Source: Tricholomella constricta (Eukaryota > Basidiomycota > Agaricomycetes > Agaricales > Lyophyllaceae). Taken from it: a DNA stretch of 64,000 bases. Where the stretch lies: NCBI GenBank assembly GCA_013368375.1, contig JAACJP010000004.1:620001-684000 (forward strand), read 5' to 3'. The translations under genes and the position numbers were made by a program. The notes under the pieces are model-generated. The model saw only the letters and a program-made list of their open reading frames with translations. It was not told the origin of the DNA and made no database searches. This document shows positions 1 through 13,400 of this stretch, in pieces (position 1 is the first letter of the stretch; every line of letters starts with the position of its first letter).

Positions 1-527
1 AGGGGCGAAATAAAGACATCATTGAGACTGATTATCTGTGTGACGAGACCGGACATTAAGCACCCGCAATCGACGACTAAGGCCTGGGAGACGCACATTT
101 TCGTGTTGGATGTGCTTGAGCAGCTTCAGCTCGCGATACGTTCGTTTGCTCAGCACGGGCGTGCTGAATGGTTTCATGATCTTCTTGATCGCGACGGAAG
201 CGCCGTTGAGCTGATCCTTGGCAGAACTATCCGACCCCCGCAGTATCTCGTCGGCGAATTACACTTTGCCAAAGATAAACAGCACGGCGTACCACACAAG
301 ACCGAAAGCGCCTGGAGAGTGTCATGGGCATCAAGGGATAATGAGCAGATGCTGGGAATGGAATAAAAGTTGGGGCTTACCCATTCCGACAGGTTGCAGA
401 TCCACATAACGAGTGGTTACCTGTGAGAGCGTGCTTGTGAGACGAAGCTCCACAGAGAGATAGATAGATGGCTGTATCTCCTGACCTCGAAGGAAGTACC
501 GAAGATGCTCAGTTTGACGAAGGACAT
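1..527 (-). CDS. HOG1: HOG1/p38-type MAP kinase, N-terminal part
   Basis: Stress-activated MAP kinase of the Hog1/Sty1/p38 family, which phosphorylates targets after osmotic and other stress. Only about the first 90 residues lie in the window; the gene continues off the left edge. Five exons read on the minus strand: 527-486 (begins [14 protein letters not shown]), 420-381 ([14 protein letters not shown]), 311-293 (only 19 nt), 226-97 and 35-1. All junctions are GT-AG and keep frame. Seen: the Gly-rich loop GMGAFGLV, the ATP-binding Lys in [10 protein letters not shown], and the helix C region [10 protein letters not shown]. The start and the [19 protein letters not shown] stretch are nearly invariant in Hog1 orthologues and separate it from Fus3- or Slt2-type MAPKs. 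The activation loop (TGY) is outside the window. It is divergent from the b5 reductase, with a shared 387-bp upstream region. Confidence 0.9.
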
Positions 528-914
528 TGTGGGGCGTCGTGCAGGCTCCTGATGGAGTATAATGTGGCGGTGTAGGTGAAATGCGAGATACGCGGGAGAG
601 AGAGAGCAGGAGTGGGTGTCGTGGTTTCAACTGGCCTGGCTTTTGAGGCGGTTGTAACTGATCCGGCTCGCGCTGATGCTGTCACAGACCCTTGCCCTGC
701 CTCTCTACGTCATTTTCACCTCAATTATCCTGCGTAAAATTCCCATGCATCTCCTTAATCAATCCAAAAGAACCTTATCTGTTCTCATCTATCCTCAAGA
801 ATAGCCTCAGCAGCATCCAAAAGCGCCGCTGAAACAGCGAATGTCGGAGCGTGGGAATTATGACGCCATGCTCTCACCGTTATGGTCAAAAATTTCGGAC
901 TTGTTCCCGCCACC
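528..914. promoter_or_regulatory. divergent promoter region, HOG1 / b5 reductase
   Basis: This 387-bp interval lies between the start codons of two genes read in opposite directions, so it should hold both promoters and 5' UTRs. A GA-rich stretch is visible near 595-612. I see no convincing TATA box or named operator. Confidence 0.4.
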
Positions 915-2345
915 ATGTCCTTCCTCCGCGTCGCAGCCTCCCGTTCTTTCGTACGTCCCTTCCACCTTGTATCCCTGTGTGATCACTGACCCTTGTTATC
1001 CAGGCAGCCGGCACCCGTAGATATGCCTCCACTGCCCCCGCAGCAGCAAAGAAGCAGTCCAACCTCCCATATGCGTTCCTCGGTGCAGGTGTAGCCGGCA
1101 TGGGCGCCTACTTCTACATGGACTACAGCACCAAGGCACTCAAGCAGGAAAAAAGCCCTTTCGACCCCGAGAACTTTATCGATTTCAAGCTAAAGAAGGT
1201 CATTCCGTATAACCACAACACTTCCCAGTACGCTCATTACGCTCCTCTCTATGCCTGATTTTACTGACGCGTGAACCTAGGTTCGTGTTTGAGTTGCCCA
1301 ACAATGACGCCTCCCTCCTTCCCGTAGCGTCATGCGTCGTCGTCAAGTCGTCCGACCCAGACGCGCTGAAGGACGCCAAAGGCAGACCTATCATCCGGCC
1401 CTACACGCCCATTTCTGCACCTGATCACAAGGGCGAGCTTACATTCCTCATCAAGCAGTATGAAGCCGGAAACGCATCAAAACATATCTTCGGACTAAAG
1501 GTAGAGATAGTCACGCTGCTAACCCCGTTTCGCTGACGATCTGCGAAGGAAGGTGATACTTTGGCGATTAAGGGCCCCATTGTCAAATTTCCTTACAAGG
1601 GTCCGTTATCACCATTTTCCCGTGCTGCTCTGATAATGATTATTTCCCCTTCAGCCAACGAATTCGACCAAGTCGCGCTCATCGGTGGCGGAACCGGAAT
1701 GTGAGTCCCATTCGACCATTCATAATGGTAAGGAAGCCACTCCAGCTAATAATTGTCCACAGCACCCCTCTTTACCAAGTCCTGACTCACGCGCTCGCGG
1801 ACAAATCGAACAAGACCAAGTTCAAGCTCCTTTTCTCCAACGTGACAGAGGAGGACATTCTCCTCCGCGCAAATCTCGACGCGCTGCAGAAGAAATTCCC
1901 TGATACCCTCGACATTGTATACCTCCTTGACAAGCCCCAGGACTCGTGGACCGGTACGTTTCCCATTTGCGTACGCTCTTGTCCTTGCGGAGCTAACACT
2001 TACCCGTCACACGATACATAGGGCCCAGCGGCTTCATCGATGCGGACGTTATCCAGCAGCATGTAGCCCCCGCGTCGCTTAACGAGAAAGTGAAGATCTT
2101 TATCTGCGGTGCGTTTTTGTTGTCTGCTTCTAATAATGGGATGCGTAACTCACCGCCACGGCGTGCAGGCCCCCTGGACAGGTCGCGGCCATCGCAGGCA
2201 AGAAGGCCGGCATGAAGCAGGGCGAGCTTGGCGGGATCCTCAAAGAGCTCGGATATACCGAGGAGCAGGTACGTACGCGGTTTCTGACAATGCTGTTGCA
2301 AGTCTGATGTAAACTTGGCGTAACGTCTAGGTGTTTAAATTCTAA
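915..2345 (+). CDS. MCR1: NADH-cytochrome b5 reductase, mitochondrial (MCR1-like)
   Basis: FAD enzyme that passes electrons from NADH to cytochrome b5, usually anchored in the mitochondrial outer membrane and intermembrane space. Nine exons: 915-950, 1004-1227, 1281-1500, 1549-1600, 1655-1700, 1763-1953, 2022-2108, 2169-2268, 2331-2345. The N-terminus is basic (RVAASRSF, TRRYAS), then a hydrophobic segment PYAFLGAGVAGMGAYF. The FAD motif RPYTPIS, the NAD-binding GGGTGITPLYQ and the C-terminus VFKF are all family hallmarks; length is about 320 residues, as usual. Odd: with canonical splice sites the junction of exons 7 and 8 is one base short. The expected CGPPGQ nucleotide-binding motif is in frame only if the C5 run at 2170-2174 had one more C. 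This may be an assembly error or a real lesion. ATG 915 sits in a good context (caccatg). Confidence 0.88.
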
Positions 2346-2835
2346 TGCGGTCTTGACGGCTGCGCAAGGAATCCGGATGTGGATGTGGATGGAACTGACC
2401 GATAGAAATATTGATGATTGCTTGAAGAACGCGAGAGCTACATACGCTAGGTATGGGGTTCTGGACGGCCAGATCTGGATATTCGGGATTTATTCGAGTT
2501 AGTTACGAGTGAGGTGAGGTGACCGCATACTTTCGACATCTGCACACCACATTGGAACACATAGAAGCACTAGATAGTGAGGTCGATATACTTTTATTTA
2601 AAGGCCATTGATTTGCGCACATCGGCACATTGAATATGGGTGGGGATTAGACTTGGATTAGACTCGATCACTCATGCATCATGTGCGGCCGCTGGCACGG
2701 CCCGTTACCTGCTTCTCTCTTTTAAGCTCAACGCTGAAGTTGAACTCGTTAACCTAGCCCAAGGGTCCGCAGAAGTCGCGAAAGGCTTGAATCTAACCCT
2801 CTGTAAGGCGTGGATACTTGTTCTCTGAAATCGAA
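2346..2835. other. intergenic, tandem genes
   Basis: A 490-bp gap between the b5 reductase stop and the methyltransferase start, both on the plus strand. It should contain the first gene's 3' UTR and the second gene's promoter. I see no other gene or repeat. Confidence 0.4.
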
Positions 2836-5800
2836 ATGGCCCGTCGCCGGCCCAACGCATTCGAAGTCTCCTTTGGCGAGATAGCGCCAGATGCATCCTA
2901 TACATCTGCCTCGCAGCAGCCAGTAGCCTCCTCCTCAAGCATCGATTCGCGGCCTATGTCTCTGAAGCGCAAGAGCGATTCGCAAGGCCCCGGGGATAGT
3001 CGCGTAAGTTCACAACGCCTCCTCCGTCATCCGTCGTGCTTTCTTTTCTGAAATGATGCATCTCGCCTATAGAACACCAAACGACAGCAGTTGCCTCCAC
3101 GTACGTCACGTTCATGTACCATAACACCCTGCAGGATCCGTTTCTACATACGTACCCACAGCCGCCTTCTACGTCGACCGCGGGGGCGAGCTCGAGAGCG
3201 GCGACCTCGTACTTGCAGGCGAGGACCCCTTCCTAGGAGAAGACGCCGACGCCGACCAGGACGACTCGAAGCCCATCCGCGTGCTGATGGACTTTGCGGT
3301 GTACGACCCGACGCACGGCGCGGAGCTCGTGTCACTCAGCGCGATCGAGGAGGACGACGGGGTCGACCGCCAGTTTGAGGCTGCCGGCTTCGCGTTCCCG
3401 TATGTCGCGAATGAGGAGGATGAGGGGCAAGAGGATGGGGATGTGGTTGGGGGTGGGGATGAGCAGGAGGTGAAGTATGTGCGTCTTGGAGCGATTTTGA
3501 GGTATACGTTTGATTGTACGCAGGCGAACGAGTACGTACCCCCCTTCTGGTCTTGTGGACTTTCTGCCTTTGAGTATGCGTGTTGATAGGCGTGTGTTTC
3601 TTTTGGATTTGAAGCCCGGTGTATATCGAGACGCAGTTCGCGTGGTATATCTTGAAGGCTCCCGCGCCATCGTATGCGCCGTACTTTCAGCACTTTTTCA
3701 CGCCTTGGCGGATCGCCCAGATGGTTGTTTCTACCGCGCTTAGATACCCTCGGAGGAGCTATGAGGAGTTCCTTGAGCGTTTCGTGTGCACGGTCGACAC
3801 CTTTGGCCGCACTTACAAGGAGGAGCACATCTGGCAAGCTGTATGTTACGTTCCTTCTCCTTCATGTATTCTCTATACTGATATCCCGTCAATGATGCCG
3901 CAAGATCTTAGAAATCCAGGACGCCGTCAACGAATACGACGACCCCGAGAAATTAAAGGCCTCTCCCCTAATCCGACACATCCTCCGGAAAGCCGCGCCT
4001 GCGTCCACCTCGCGCCCTGCCCGCCGAAAAGGTGCTGCGCCACGGAACCGCAAAGCCCCGCCGATCAAATCTCTGCTCGGGAACCTCGACCTCGCGGTGA
4101 TGAAGAAGGAGAACCAGAACCCGACACATGTGACGCCGCGAATTGCCGCGCTGGCACAGGGGCTTGTGTACGAGGACCTGGTCGTCGTGGGCGGTAGGCC
4201 GCCGCCTGAGGATAAGGCACTCAAGGAGGCACAGAAGGCGGCGGCGCACAAGAGGTTGTGCAGGCTGGTGCTGAAGGCGAAGCAAACTAAAAAGCGGGTG
4301 GGTCACCACCGTGCGCATTATATTGGGACTGGGGCAAGGTATCTAAAGGCTGTGGAGATCGATGAGGTACTATATAAGGTGGGTGGCGCGAATGTTGGCA
4401 CGGTACACTGATTCGACCCCTCCTTGCTCCTGTTAGATTGGGGATTTTGTCATTATTCCAATCAGGTCTCGAAAGGACAAGAAAGACGGGAAAACATACG
4501 TCCCACCTGCTAACCTTCCGGACGACATTGAAGATATCGCTCCCACCTCGACAATCGCTGATTATTTCTGGTCAGTACGAACATATGCAGCAGTAATTCG
4601 CCTTGATCAATGTCTTGTCTTGCAGGTTTGCGAGAATTTTGTATGGCGACGCGGATGCTGGGATGTTCCACGTCCAGTGGCTTCAGCATTCGTCGCAAAC
4701 AATGTTGGAGGAACTCGGGCACCCCCAGGAGCTCTTTTACAATGATATATGCGACCACGTGCTGTTCACGGCGGTAACGCATAAAATTGTCGTCCATGAG
4801 GGTCCGAGCCCTCCCCCGGACGCACACGAATATTTTGTCAAGTACGTCACTTGCACGGCCATTGTCGCCTCAAACACACTCCTGACGGTTTTACAAAGGT
4901 TCACGTACGACATAAATCAAGCCACATACACGTCCATCGACTCGGTTCGGCTCGACATCTCCAAAATGAACAATCCTCCGTATAACTGCATGGTGTGCCC
5001 CGTTGTCCAACAGCAGGAGCAGGAGAAGGCCGACTTGCCGCTTAACGATAGCCAGAAGATCGTTAATGGGGTCGCCTATGGCGGGCAAAATTACCATTAC
5101 GAGGACTTCGTGCTTTATCGCGCTGAGAAGGGGCCCGCTAATATCGGGTATATCACAGGCTTCAATTTCCTTCCCTTGAGAGGAGGCGATGTGAGAACCG
5201 AAGTGTATTTGAAGCGTGTTGGGCGAATATCGTCTATCGCTAATGTCTTGCCTGACGACGTTCTTAGGGACGAGGTATGTCTATCAAGTCAATGAAATGC
5301 TGATATTGACATACACCCAGCGCCATGTGTTCCTGACAGATGACGATATGACTGTCCCGTTGAAAGACTTCATCTGCGTGTGCTATGTGTTCCCGCATGC
5401 GTCCATCCCAAATCTGAAGAGGTGGCTCTCCTTATCACCGTTGCATTTCTACATCAAATACAAGTTTCCGTCGATGGCGGTCCGGTTGTGGACCCAGCGC
5501 GAGCCAGTGTCTTGCGCCGAGCTCGGCGTCTGCACTCCGTGTACGAAGGGAAAACTCGATGAGCTTAAGACCATGGGGAAGTTTCTCGCAGACGCCAAGC
5601 GCCATCCCCTACGGGCGTTGGATATCTTTGGCGGTGTCGGGGCGTTTAGTATGGGCCTGGCGGAAGGCAGTGGGTGCTTGAAGCTGACGGACCTTGTAGA
5701 AATAAGCCCGAGTGCAGCAAAGACGACGATGTGAGTTATCTTTTCTGGTGGTTAACCAAACCGATAATGAACCCAGAACAGGCGCAATTTTCCTGATGTG

Positions 5801-7562
5801 ATCGTTCATAATCAGTGCGCGAACGAGGTTCTGCGCCATTCTATCAAGGAGAAATTAGGCCAGAAGCCTGAGCCTCTTAAGCAGCTTTACGATGGCAACA
5901 CAATTGTACCCTCGCTTCAAAAGCCTGATATCATAGTGGCGGGTGTCCCTTGGTAATTCTTCTCCTGGACTCTCCTGAGTGTAATTGATTGAGACAATGT
6001 TTTAGCCAGTCCCACTCCACAATGAACAAGTACAAGAGAGCAGATGACATCAAGAGCAACCTGGTTCTCACAGCGTTGTCCTTCGTAGATCATCTACGGC
6101 CCTCGCTCTTCTACTTCGAGAACGTGCCTGGTTTTCAGAGATTCAGCTTCGATGCTGTGCAGTCCGAGATACACAAGCTTGAGGGTGGCATTCCCATGGG
6201 CGGTTTAAAATTAGTTGTCAGAGCGCTTGTGGAGATGAGGTAAGCTAAATTCTATGCAGTACGTTCACGGACTGTCCGTTGACCGCACTCCTTCATTTAA
6301 GGTATCAAGTCCGTTTTGGTGTTTTGCAAGCAGGCCATTATGGAGCTCCACAACGACGGCATCGATTTTTCCTAGTCGCCGCCATCGACGGACACCCGTT
6401 GCCTGAATTTCCTCGGCCGAGTCACGACTTTGAAAACTCTTATTTGGATGTGAAACTTCCAGTCGGAAACAGCGTCCGTCCTTTCCCAGCCTCAAACGGG
6501 ACGGCCCCACATCCATTCGTATCCATCGACGATGCAATCAGTGACTTGCCTCGCTTTGATTGGTATGTTGTTTTCTTCGTCATAGCGTAAGAGAGTGTCT
6601 GATTTTGAACAGGAAACATCCGAAGGCGTACAACCTTTCTGCCGCGAAGCAGCGGGAAATGCGCCAACGAGGATGGGAGATTCCAGCACTACCGTGCAAT
6701 TCCTCTTCAACGCATTGCGGGTACTCAGATGAGAAGGAGTACCATCATGAGCCGAAAACGACATATCAAGCGGTTGCACGCGTCAAGCCCACGAAGAACC
6801 TTCAACAGTTCACTCGTACCTTTGCCCCAAAAAGGGTTGAACGGTTTGTGTGTTCAGTTATTATCGACAAAAATAATAACTCACTTTGTTTTAGTCTTGT
6901 ATCCGTACCTTTGAAAGCCAATGCGGACTATCGTGGTCTGTCCTAAAAGAAACTTGATGTGCTTACCCGCCTCACGACTGTTATAGACTTGCGACCCGAT
7001 CTGCAAGAATGGCAAACTGCGAATCCGCTGTCCTCGGTTGCGCGCAAGAATTATCGAAGTGGTACATCTTTTCCCTCTTTGTGATTCTTAGTGCTGGCAC
7101 ATACTGACCGTTTGTTAAGGCCTTTTCGGCAGGCTTGACAAGTCACAGTTTTTCCCTACTACTGTCACCAACATGGACCCTACGGCGAAGCAGAGCCGAG
7201 TGCTAAATCCTTATGTACGCCTGTCCACCTTACCCTATCTTTCCTTTTTTCAGCTCATGCCCTCGTTCTTTTACAGTGTCATCGAATGGTGACCGTCCGA
7301 GAGCTTGCAAGGTCCCAAGGATTCCCAGACCACTTTGTCTTCGAAGCGATCGGTCATAACATCGTTACTGTAAGTGGAATGAACAAGCGGCATGTGTCGA
7401 ATATTAATGATAGTAACCGGATTCCAGATGCATCGACAGATTGGCAATGCTGTTCCTTTGCCTGTAGGAGTTGCACTTGGACGCGAGTTGCGCGCTGCTC
7501 GTTTGAAGAGGTGGTTGACGAGCCGACAAGATGCCATTCATATTGACTCGGATGACGATTGA
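2836..7562 (+). CDS. DNMT1-like DNA (cytosine-5) methyltransferase
   Basis: Predicted nuclear enzyme that methylates C5 of cytosine, probably for maintenance methylation. I read 18 exons summing to 3,765 nt (1,254 residues) with every junction in frame. After a short Ser-rich N-terminus comes a replication-foci-type domain (near residues 60-260; motif YIETQFAWYIL), then two BAH-like regions (near 330-480 and 520-670), then the catalytic domain. Catalytic motifs seen: I DIFGGVGAFSMGL (near 774), IV VPCQSHS with the nucleophile Cys near 867 (its codon is split by the intron 5953-6005), VI YFENVPGF (near 905), VIII APQRRHRFFL (near 962), IX RELARSQGFP and X QIGNAVP near the C-terminus. Domain order matches fungal/animal DNMT1 rather than Masc1/RID or Dnmt5. 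No inactivating change is visible. ATG 2836 was chosen because the upstream in-frame codon is only TTG. Confidence 0.93.
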
Positions 7563-8059
7563 TCGTTTCCCTTGCATCGATCTTTCGTGTTACTTTATAT
7601 CCATATACTCGGGTCGCTGTAGATTACTCATAATATTTACCATGCATCGTCTTTCTTGTCATCTGGGTGCTCCTTCAATTCATTGTGCAGCATAATATTT
7701 ACTTACTCTTCTATCCAACACTGCCAGCTCGCAAAAGAAAAAACCAAGCTAACGGTCGGACGTGACATGAACACTCTGTCTGGTCAGCACAACAGGAGCA
7801 TCTCAACTCGCTACTTGACTGCCGTCTTCGCGAGGCCATCCCGTTGGCCTTTGGCCCTATGCGCTACGGCATAACCCAACAGTGCCTCGTGACGTTTAAG
7901 GCAACGTGCACACGTCTATCAACGAACCGTTCGGATATCTTAGTATGATTAAATGCAGACCTGAGAGATCGGATTTTGCATTTTGTTCGTCGAACGAGGT
8001 GGATGGAATTATTACGTAATCAACACAGGAGCCTGCTTTCAAGTTGGCTGTGGACAAAG
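7563..8059. other. intergenic, convergent 3' ends
   Basis: 497 bp between two converging genes (methyltransferase and MFS transporter). AT-rich stretches near 7610-7720 are compatible with 3' UTR and polyadenylation signals. No gene is supported here. Confidence 0.4.
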
Positions 8060-10646
8060 TCACCCGCCGACAAGGAAGAGACTTGGATGACGCGCAATCT
8101 GGCGAAGGCAAATAATAGAACGGTGATTGGTGTGATGGAGTGAGGGACGTACATAGGACCTCACACGCTTTCCATAGACATACATAGGGAACGATGCCAG
8201 CCAACAAAAGGCCTGAAGCGCAGCAAGGATCAAAAGAGAAACTTTCACACCGCGGTTCTGGATCATCCCGTTGGCGAAAAAGGTAAAGGCATAAAGCACG
8301 ATGTTCTTGCTGAAGTTAGAGAGCGCCAGGACATGCAGTGCGTCTGGGCCGTGGGTGTCGAGGAGGTAGGTCACCGCAGCTGCGCCGGAAACCACCATGC
8401 TAAAATTCGCCATGCTACATTAAAGGGTCAGCCACAAAGTGAGTATTTATAAGTGGCTGATGACGAACGTGATGCAAGCAACTGCTCCGATCCAGGGCAT
8501 GCTGTGGGTTGTACCGACTGACAGTGTGAACCATATTTATATCAGATATTATCGCTTTTTTTGAAAATCTGAATATAACCTGACCTGCCCATCCTGCATA
8601 CCCAAATACTCCAAAAAGCATGGTAGAGATGAAGAAGATGCGGAACTCAGGTTCGTATATGCCTTTATTTCGCTTCGCCAGCCATACTGTACCCCAGTCC
8701 GTCAACGGTCCCGAGATGCAGATGGCAATGATGATGCCGACGATCCCACCGAGATTTGTCAATCCCTGCGAACCCTTTCCAAACGATGGCCTGCAAATGT
8801 AGAGATTGGGAACCTACAATTTGTGATGCATTGAAGTTGTATTCTATCGTGAAAATCGTCGACGAACAAATTGGGAGTAGGCCTAACAATGATGAAGCAG
8901 CTGGATATCAGCAGTATTCGATGGATTCTGGTCTTTTGACGCACTGAGCCATACTGTCTGCATGCCGTGAACGAGGAATATGAACCAAGTCTGCAAAGAG
9001 TAAGTCAACAAATGCGCAACGATCATGAGAAGATTCGACTTACAACAGGCGAAAGAATGAAGGGAAACGGGCGCATGAATATCTTGAACAACCCGACATT
9101 GCTGAATGTCCCGTTCCAGATCTTAAGCTGTGACAGATAACTTGGCTTCTCGGACAGTCTAGAGCCATCCTCCTCCGAGCCAGGACGTGGCTTGTCGACA
9201 CTGTGCTTCTCCGAGGGAATCGAATTGTCATCTCGGGCATCCCCTTTGTCGGATTTGATGGGCACTTCGCGCTCGTAAGTCGTCTTATGGATGTTAATTA
9301 GCACGAGGCTGCCCCGGGCATGAAGGATATGCGATAAGATAGACATTGGCACACCTCGGGAACGAAAAAGAATATCGATATGACCGAAAGTCCAAGTGGA
9401 ATGGTGACAAACCAGAATCCCATTTGCCATGACAGATTCTGTATCACATAGCTGTACAAAAGTGGTCCTCTTTGATGTGGTGCTAAGTAACTGTATACAA
9501 TGGACGAAGAGACAGCACGTACAAGGTAATTCCAGCCATAATAGAGAAACTCCAAATGACAGAACGGCTTCCACGTTCATGGACGCTACGTCAGTACAGA
9601 TATCAGAAGCAAGAAGCTGACTATAACGACGCAAAGATAAGCGCACAAAAATATCTGCTCAATCGTAGAGGCCACCAGACTCAACGTCATCTTGTCAGTC
9701 TTCTTCTGGTACATAGTATAAATTGCGCCACAATACCTTTGCAATGCTGACATTCCAAAGCCCTGGAAAACGCGAGAAGCCCGAATAGACGCCACATTCG
9801 GGCTAACAGCACACCATATGCAAGAAACAAACATCTGTATCGCCCACATGAGGGGTTAGATGGGCCAGAACAAGCTGGTCGCACCAAGGTCACGGAGCCA
9901 AGGTACACGATGCGGTGGCCATATTTGACAGCCAGGGTATTCTGGAGCAGCCTAGGGTCGTTCTCCAGTGTGTAAGTCTAACGATCACGATGAAATGAGA
10001 AAAGTAATCTAGCGTGACGCACATGAAACATGCTAGACCCAGAAGAATAGATCCAAAGCTCGACGCGACCGTGTCGACACTGACGCCAAATTGTTGCGAC
10101 AAAAGAACATATCCAGGCCCTACCATCGGTGACAACGCACCGTCCAGCGAGGCCGCAAAAGCCCTATGCGTACGTTAATATGGAATATATTGGACAGAAC
10201 AGGGTTATTTTTGAGCTCGCACAAAGACCAGAAACACGCTTCCTTCTTCCAGGCAGGCCAATTAAGTCTGGGACACGAGACGACGTCAGAGCTTGCATCA
10301 TATCAGTATGAATAGCATGAATCACGACTCACGGATCTCGAGGATCATTTGATGGTTGTGGAATGAGCACGACATGTGCATTCCTCCCTGTTCCCCTTTT
10401 TAAAGACCCGGCTTCGTCTATCTTAACCTAAAAAAGGCGCCTTCTGTTTTCGCTCGTCTCCACAAGGTAGGGAAGACAAACCTGCTGCCCATGCACGATC
10501 CCCAAGTCGGACAAAAGTGCCGTCCCAGGGACGTGCTCGAGATGCTTATCCTCTACAGCAGCGGAGACCCACGTCAATCAGAAAAACCAAAACCAAAGAA
10601 GAAGACAGCCCTGGACAACACACTCACCGAGTATGCCAAAAGCCAT
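8060..10646 (-). CDS. MFS transporter (12-TM, DHA1-like)
   Basis: Major facilitator superfamily membrane transporter; the substrate cannot be told. Many small exons read on the minus strand. The N-terminus starts MAFGILEDKHLEHVPGT, then PQPSNDPRDP and LNWPAWKKE, the usual lead-in to TM1 in fungal MFS proteins. Further exons give SLDGALSPMVGPGYVLL, KYGHRIVYLG, RASRVFQGFGMSAL (the conserved Arg-containing TM4 motif), HERGSRSVIWSFSIMAG, GPLLYSYVIQNLSW (TM5 signature), then a polar central loop rich in Asp, Ser and Lys (near 9060-9290). The second half includes TNLGGIVGIII and ends ARHPSLFLVGG. Every junction I checked has GT-AG ends and keeps frame, so the gene looks intact. Start 10646 is inferred from splicing; exon 1 is only 19 nt (10646-10628). 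Confidence 0.85.
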
Positions 10647-11670
10647 GCCAATTCAGCGAATCTAGAATCCAGAATTCAGGATCCTGGGGGGTCGTTAGCG
10701 TTACATATGTACATTGTACACTTATAACTTGTGAAGGGAGAAACGCCCCCTCCGGCGCCTCCAATTTTGAACCATGCCATCCCATCCGTCTTACACCCAT
10801 AGGCGTTTTTATTCCCAGCAAGGAAGTTCTAGCTTCTGCCTACCAATTTCGGGAGATCACATTCGGACAGCCATGCCCACCGTCCCTTCAAGACTGGAGC
10901 TGTGAGTGCGTATGGGGCTACGTAGACATACGAACTTATGATTCCCTGAGAGGCGGAAAAACGGTTCAGCCACGCGATGACGGGATGCGGAGCGTCAGTC
11001 AGTCTAAACTTGTGATGGCCTTCCCTTCTAGATAAGAATAGAGAGTAGTGATGACAAAGAAACCACTCGAGAGGTGCTTCTTGCGCCGCCAAAGATCGAC
11101 ATGTACACTCCAGGAGATTATGATCACGCGCCTGCTAATCATCAGGCGGGCGCATTACCAGGAAAAATACGCCTCGTTGATGGGCGTTATCATCGAAGCA
11201 GTATCCAGTCTGGCGAAGAGCGTCGTCGTAATCAAAGTATATGCGACCAATTCCTCAGGTAGCCATCAAGGTCCTAATAAGCGGCAAAACATGAGTGAAG
11301 CTTCGCACAATTGATCACTGAGGAGCTTGGAAGTAGTAGCAGGCTCCAAATAACATAACTGTAAAAAGATACATCTCCGCGGATAACCTGTTTATGGAGT
11401 CAGCAATTCAACGCGTCCGCTGGAGAAGACACGCACCAATCTAGCGGTTGTCTTTGTTTCCTTGTTACAACTCGAAGAAGTGGGGCAAAGAACACGAAGG
11501 CGAGAAGGGATCGAAGACGTGGAAAGTACCCAGAATCAGAATCACATTACTAGTGTTAGGGAAGAAGGAAAGAGAAAACGAGAACAATTCCAATGTTCAG
11601 ATCCGACAGATATATATGATATATGCAACCCTGTGCATGTAAACCAACCCCCAGTCTCCTGCGATCAACG
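10647..11670. other. intergenic between two minus-strand genes
   Basis: About 1 kb holding the likely promoter of the MFS transporter (right of 10646) and the 3' UTR of the epimerase. Short overlapping ORFs occur on both strands, but none shows splice-consistent homology or a recognisable motif. I see no gene. Confidence 0.35.
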
Positions 11671-13242
<1,572 letters not shown>

Positions 13243-13400
13243 GATTTGCGGGCGACGGCGAGGAAGAGCAACTTTTATCGGATGGCTTTTTCGGCTCGAT
13301 CTGGGTCGATCACTTATAACTACACAGCCATCGCCACTAGACCGTCCCGAAGACACGGATAGTCCTAGTCATTACCATGGTAACCCGAGTAACCTCTACA

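Noticed and set aside
10517..11035. 172-codon plus-strand frame upstream of the MFS gene
   Set aside because: It overlaps the MFS first exons, has no motif, and composition differs from coding neighbours.
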